The notes beneath the pieces were generated by a model that was given only the letters and a program-made list of their open reading frames with translations, ran no database searches and was not told the origin of the DNA. Both the position numbers and the translations under genes were made by a program. This document shows positions 62,038-64,000 of a stretch of 64,000 nucleotides of DNA, piece by piece. The DNA is from Defluviimonas salinarum (GTDB taxonomy: Bacteria > Pseudomonadota > Alphaproteobacteria > Rhodobacterales > Rhodobacteraceae). Within the stretch, counting starts at the first letter, position 1, and the number at the start of each line of letters is the position of its first letter. Location: the NCBI RefSeq assembly GCF_026013545.1, contig NZ_JAPDOG010000006.1, forward strand, positions 62,001 through 126,000, in the 5' to 3' direction.

Positions 62038-63615
62038 ATGGCAAGAATCGCCTTCATCCTGCTGTGCCATAAGGACCCCGAGGGGATCATCGCGCAGGCC
62101 CGGCGGCTTACCGCGACCGGCGACTGCATGGCGATCCACTTCGACGCGCGCGCCAATCCGGCCGACTACGCGCGGATCCGCGCCGAACTGGCCGGCAATC
62201 CCAATGTCACATTCGCGCGGCGCAGGGTCCGGTGCGGCTGGGGCGCCTGGAGCCTCGTGCAGGGCACGCTGAACGCGACCCGCGCGGCGCTCGACGCGTT
62301 TCCCGACGCAACGCATTTTCTCCTCCTGTCGGGCGACTGCATAGCGATCAAGTCGGCCGAATATGTACATGCCTTCCTCGATGCGGAGGATGTCGACTAT
62401 GTCGAGAGCTTCGATTTCTTCGGCTCCGACTGGATCAAGACCGGGATCAGGGAAGAACGTCTCGTCTATCGCCACCCGTTCAACGAACGCAGCCACAAGC
62501 GGCTGTTCTATGCCTCGCTGAACCTGCAACAGCGACTCGGTCTCAGGCGGGCGCCTCCCGCTGACCTGCAGATGATGATTGGCAGCCAGTGGTGGTGCCT
62601 CAGGCGCAACACCATCGAGGCGGTGTTCGACTTCGTGCAACAACGGCGCGACGTGATGCGGTTCTTCCGCACGACCTGGATCCCCGACGAGACCTTCTTC
62701 CAGACGCTGGTGCGCCACCTCGTGCCAGAGCGCGAGATTCGCTCGCGCACGCTCACCTTCAAGCTGTTCACCGACTACGGGATGCCGGTGACGCTCTACA
62801 ACGACCACTACGACCTTCTCCTCGGTCAGGACTTCCTCTTCGCCCGCAAGATCAGCTCCGATGCGCATGAACTTAAGGTGCGGCTCGGCGACCTCTATGC
62901 CGCGCGGGGCGTGCAGTTCCGGATCTCGAACGAAGGGGAGCGGCTCTACGCCTTCCTCGCAGGGCGTGGCCGCTCGGGGCGGCGTTTCGCCCGGAGGTTC
63001 TGGGAAACCGAGGCGAGCATCGGCAGCGAGCGCGAACTGATGATCGTGGTGTGCAAGAAATGGCATGTCGCCAAGCGGCTCGCCCGACGCGCCGGACAGG
63101 TCGCACAGGTGCCGGTGATCGAATACCTGTTCAACGAGGAAGGGACGTCGCTGCCCGATCTCGGCGGCATCGAGACAACGCTGGAAAAGCGCGCCCGCCA
63201 CCACCGGGCGCTGATGCGGATGCTTTACGGGTACCACCGGACCGACCGGCTCATCATCTGCCTCGATCCGTCGAGCTTCGAACTGATGCAGGATTTCTGC
63301 TCCGACCAGGCCACCGTGCGGATCCTCGAAGTCGACTGCCGCTATTCGGATGACTATCTCGTCGGCCACGCCCGCCGGGTCGGCCTTGCGGGCGAGCACA
63401 CCGGCTCGGAGGCGCTCAGCCGGCTCCTGCCGACGATCCGCCACGACCTGCGCTACGAGAGCGACCGCATCCGCGATGCCGGATTTTCCCGGTTCCACCG
63501 GATACTCGAGGGCCGGTCGGTCGAGGAAAACACCGTGCCTTTGGCGGCGTTTCTCGATATTTCGGAAGGTGCCGCGCGCGAGATCGCGGCAACCGAGCAC
63601 ATGTTCGCCGATTGA
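62038..63615 (+). CDS. GT14 beta-1,6-N-acetylglucosaminyltransferase family protein
   Basis: 525 aa. The N-terminal Branch/GT14 domain (~1-290) shows AFILLCHKDPEGIIAQARRL, GWGAWSLVQGTLNATRAAL, THFLLLSGDCIAIKSAEYVH (core of the Leloir-type fold), MIGSQWWCLRRNTIEAV and WIPDETFFQTLVRHL. A C-terminal domain of about 230 aa (from RSGRRFARRFWETEASIGSE to the end) belongs to the DUF-type extension common in this bacterial group. It likely adds N-acetylglucosamine branches to a surface polysaccharide. No membrane anchor seen. Confidence 0.88.
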   Translation: MARIAFILLCHKDPEGIIAQARRLTATGDCMAIHFDARANPADYARIRAELAGNPNVTFARRRVRCGWGAWSLVQGTLNATRAALDAFPDATHFLLLSGDCIAIKSAEYVHAFLDAEDVDYVESFDFFGSDWIKTGIREERLVYRHPFNERSHKRLFYASLNLQQRLGLRRAPPADLQMMIGSQWWCLRRNTIEAVFDFVQQRRDVMRFFRTTWIPDETFFQTLVRHLVPEREIRSRTLTFKLFTDYGMPVTLYNDHYDLLLGQDFLFARKISSDAHELKVRLGDLYAARGVQFRISNEGERLYAFLAGRGRSGRRFARRFWETEASIGSERELMIVVCKKWHVAKRLARRAGQVAQVPVIEYLFNEEGTSLPDLGGIETTLEKRARHHRALMRMLYGYHRTDRLIICLDPSSFELMQDFCSDQATVRILEVDCRYSDDYLVGHARRVGLAGEHTGSEALSRLLPTIRHDLRYESDRIRDAGFSRFHRILEGRSVEENTVPLAAFLDISEGAAREIAATEHMFAD

Positions 63616-63622
63616 GGAAGCC

Positions 63623-64000
63623 ATGGCCTACGTTTACGACGACACCAATGTTTTCGCCCGCATCCTGCGTGGCGAGATCCCCAACAAGACTGTGCTTGAG
63701 ACAGAGCATACGCTCGCGTTCCACGACATCGGCCCGCAGGCACCGATCCATGTGCTGGTGATTCCGAAGGGCAGATACGTCACCTTCGACCACTTCGCCG
63801 CCGAGGCCTCGGCCGAGGAGATCGCCGACTTCATGCGCACCGCCGCCGCGGTCTGCGAAACGCTCGGCATCCGCCCCGGCGAGGGTGGGCAGGGCTACCG
63901 GACGATCGCGAATGCCGGAACGCATGGCGTGCAGGAAGTGCCGCACTACCACATGCATATCCTCGGCGGCCGGGTGCTCGGGTCGATGCTGAAGCGGGTG
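63623..64000 (+). CDS. HIT family protein (truncated by window edge)
   Basis: 126 residues are visible of a histidine-triad nucleotide-binding protein (HINT-like, usually 110-130 aa). It shows IFxRI-type opening (NVFARILRGEIPNKTVLETE), FHDIGPQAPIHVLVIPKG, and the HxHxH active site in VPHYHMHILGGRVLG. It hydrolyses adenosine phosphoramidates. The stop codon lies beyond the window, so only a few residues are missing. It starts 7 bases after the GT14 stop, probably in the same transcript. Confidence 0.92.
   Translation, partial: MAYVYDDTNVFARILRGEIPNKTVLETEHTLAFHDIGPQAPIHVLVIPKGRYVTFDHFAAEASAEEIADFMRTAAAVCETLGIRPGEGGQGYRTIANAGTHGVQEVPHYHMHILGGRVLGSMLKRV

Overview
The window is a high-GC, gene-dense bacterial chromosome segment. 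Gene content and order point to an alphaproteobacterium of the Rhodobacterales (Rhodobacteraceae/Paracoccaceae group). Supporting signs are the glcD-glcE-glcF order, the moxR-DUF58-DUF4159 cluster, a GT14 glycosyltransferase opposite a sulfotransferase, DUF1285 and DUF3052 proteins, and a dispersed palindromic repeat (AAATAyCCCGGGGG plus hairpin) between genes. I see no phage, insertion sequence, CRISPR array, rRNA or tRNA. It reads as chromosomal backbone with accessory metabolic and regulatory modules.

Layout. 1-2309: minus-strand operon of unrecognised proteins (a 375-aa protein after a coiled-coil protein, plus the first codons of a third gene). 2480-5563: M20 deacylase convergent with panB-panC (pantothenate). 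5729-11924: an orphan oligopeptide-type binding protein, a cupin, an L,D-transpeptidase, an HD phosphohydrolase, a creatinase, a SnoaL-like protein and a sulfotransferase. 12038-17840: LysR regulator, then an ABC importer operon (two permeases, a fused double ATPase) overlapping an aldehyde dehydrogenase. 17923-19124: GerW/DUF2953 pair and a small protein. 19168-23659: SDR, cupin, P1 peptidase, alpha/beta hydrolase, succinate-semialdehyde dehydrogenase (gabD). 23801-28859: two tandem paralogous SARP-type regulators and a LytTR membrane protein. 28996-33616: envelope proteins, a sigma factor and a membrane-anchored VWA protein. 33728-38154: LysR/cupin pair, cupin, small heat shock protein with an RNA thermometer candidate, two tandem trypsin-like proteases. 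38303-42206: glycolate oxidase glcDEF with a palindromic operator. 43150-49893: moxR-DUF58-DUF4159-amidotransferase-like cluster. 49955-51304: DUF1285 and a hydroxypyruvate isomerase family protein. 51372-53847: a two-subunit methylenetetrahydrofolate reductase (MetV/MetF-like) and a crotonase. 54024-57696: VOC/WYL operon, cupin, AraC regulator divergent from an aldo/keto reductase. 57742-61897: polA, DUF3052 protein, sulfotransferase. 62038-64000: GT14 glycosyltransferase and a truncated HIT protein.

Many genes are translationally coupled (ATGA, TGATG or TAAGTG junctions) and two convergent pairs share stop-codon bases (CTAA, CTAG). The most interesting non-coding signals are a ROSE-like thermosensor with an RpoH-like promoter before hsp20; a perfect inverted repeat enclosing a TATAAT box before glcD; a 10-bp inverted repeat before the VOC/WYL operon; a promoter block shared by the tandem SARP regulators; and seven copies of the intergenic palindromic repeat, one carrying a nested hairpin with mutually exclusive pairings. 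No wholly new defence or mobile system was found. The least understood coding modules are the 5'-end operon and the moxR cluster.
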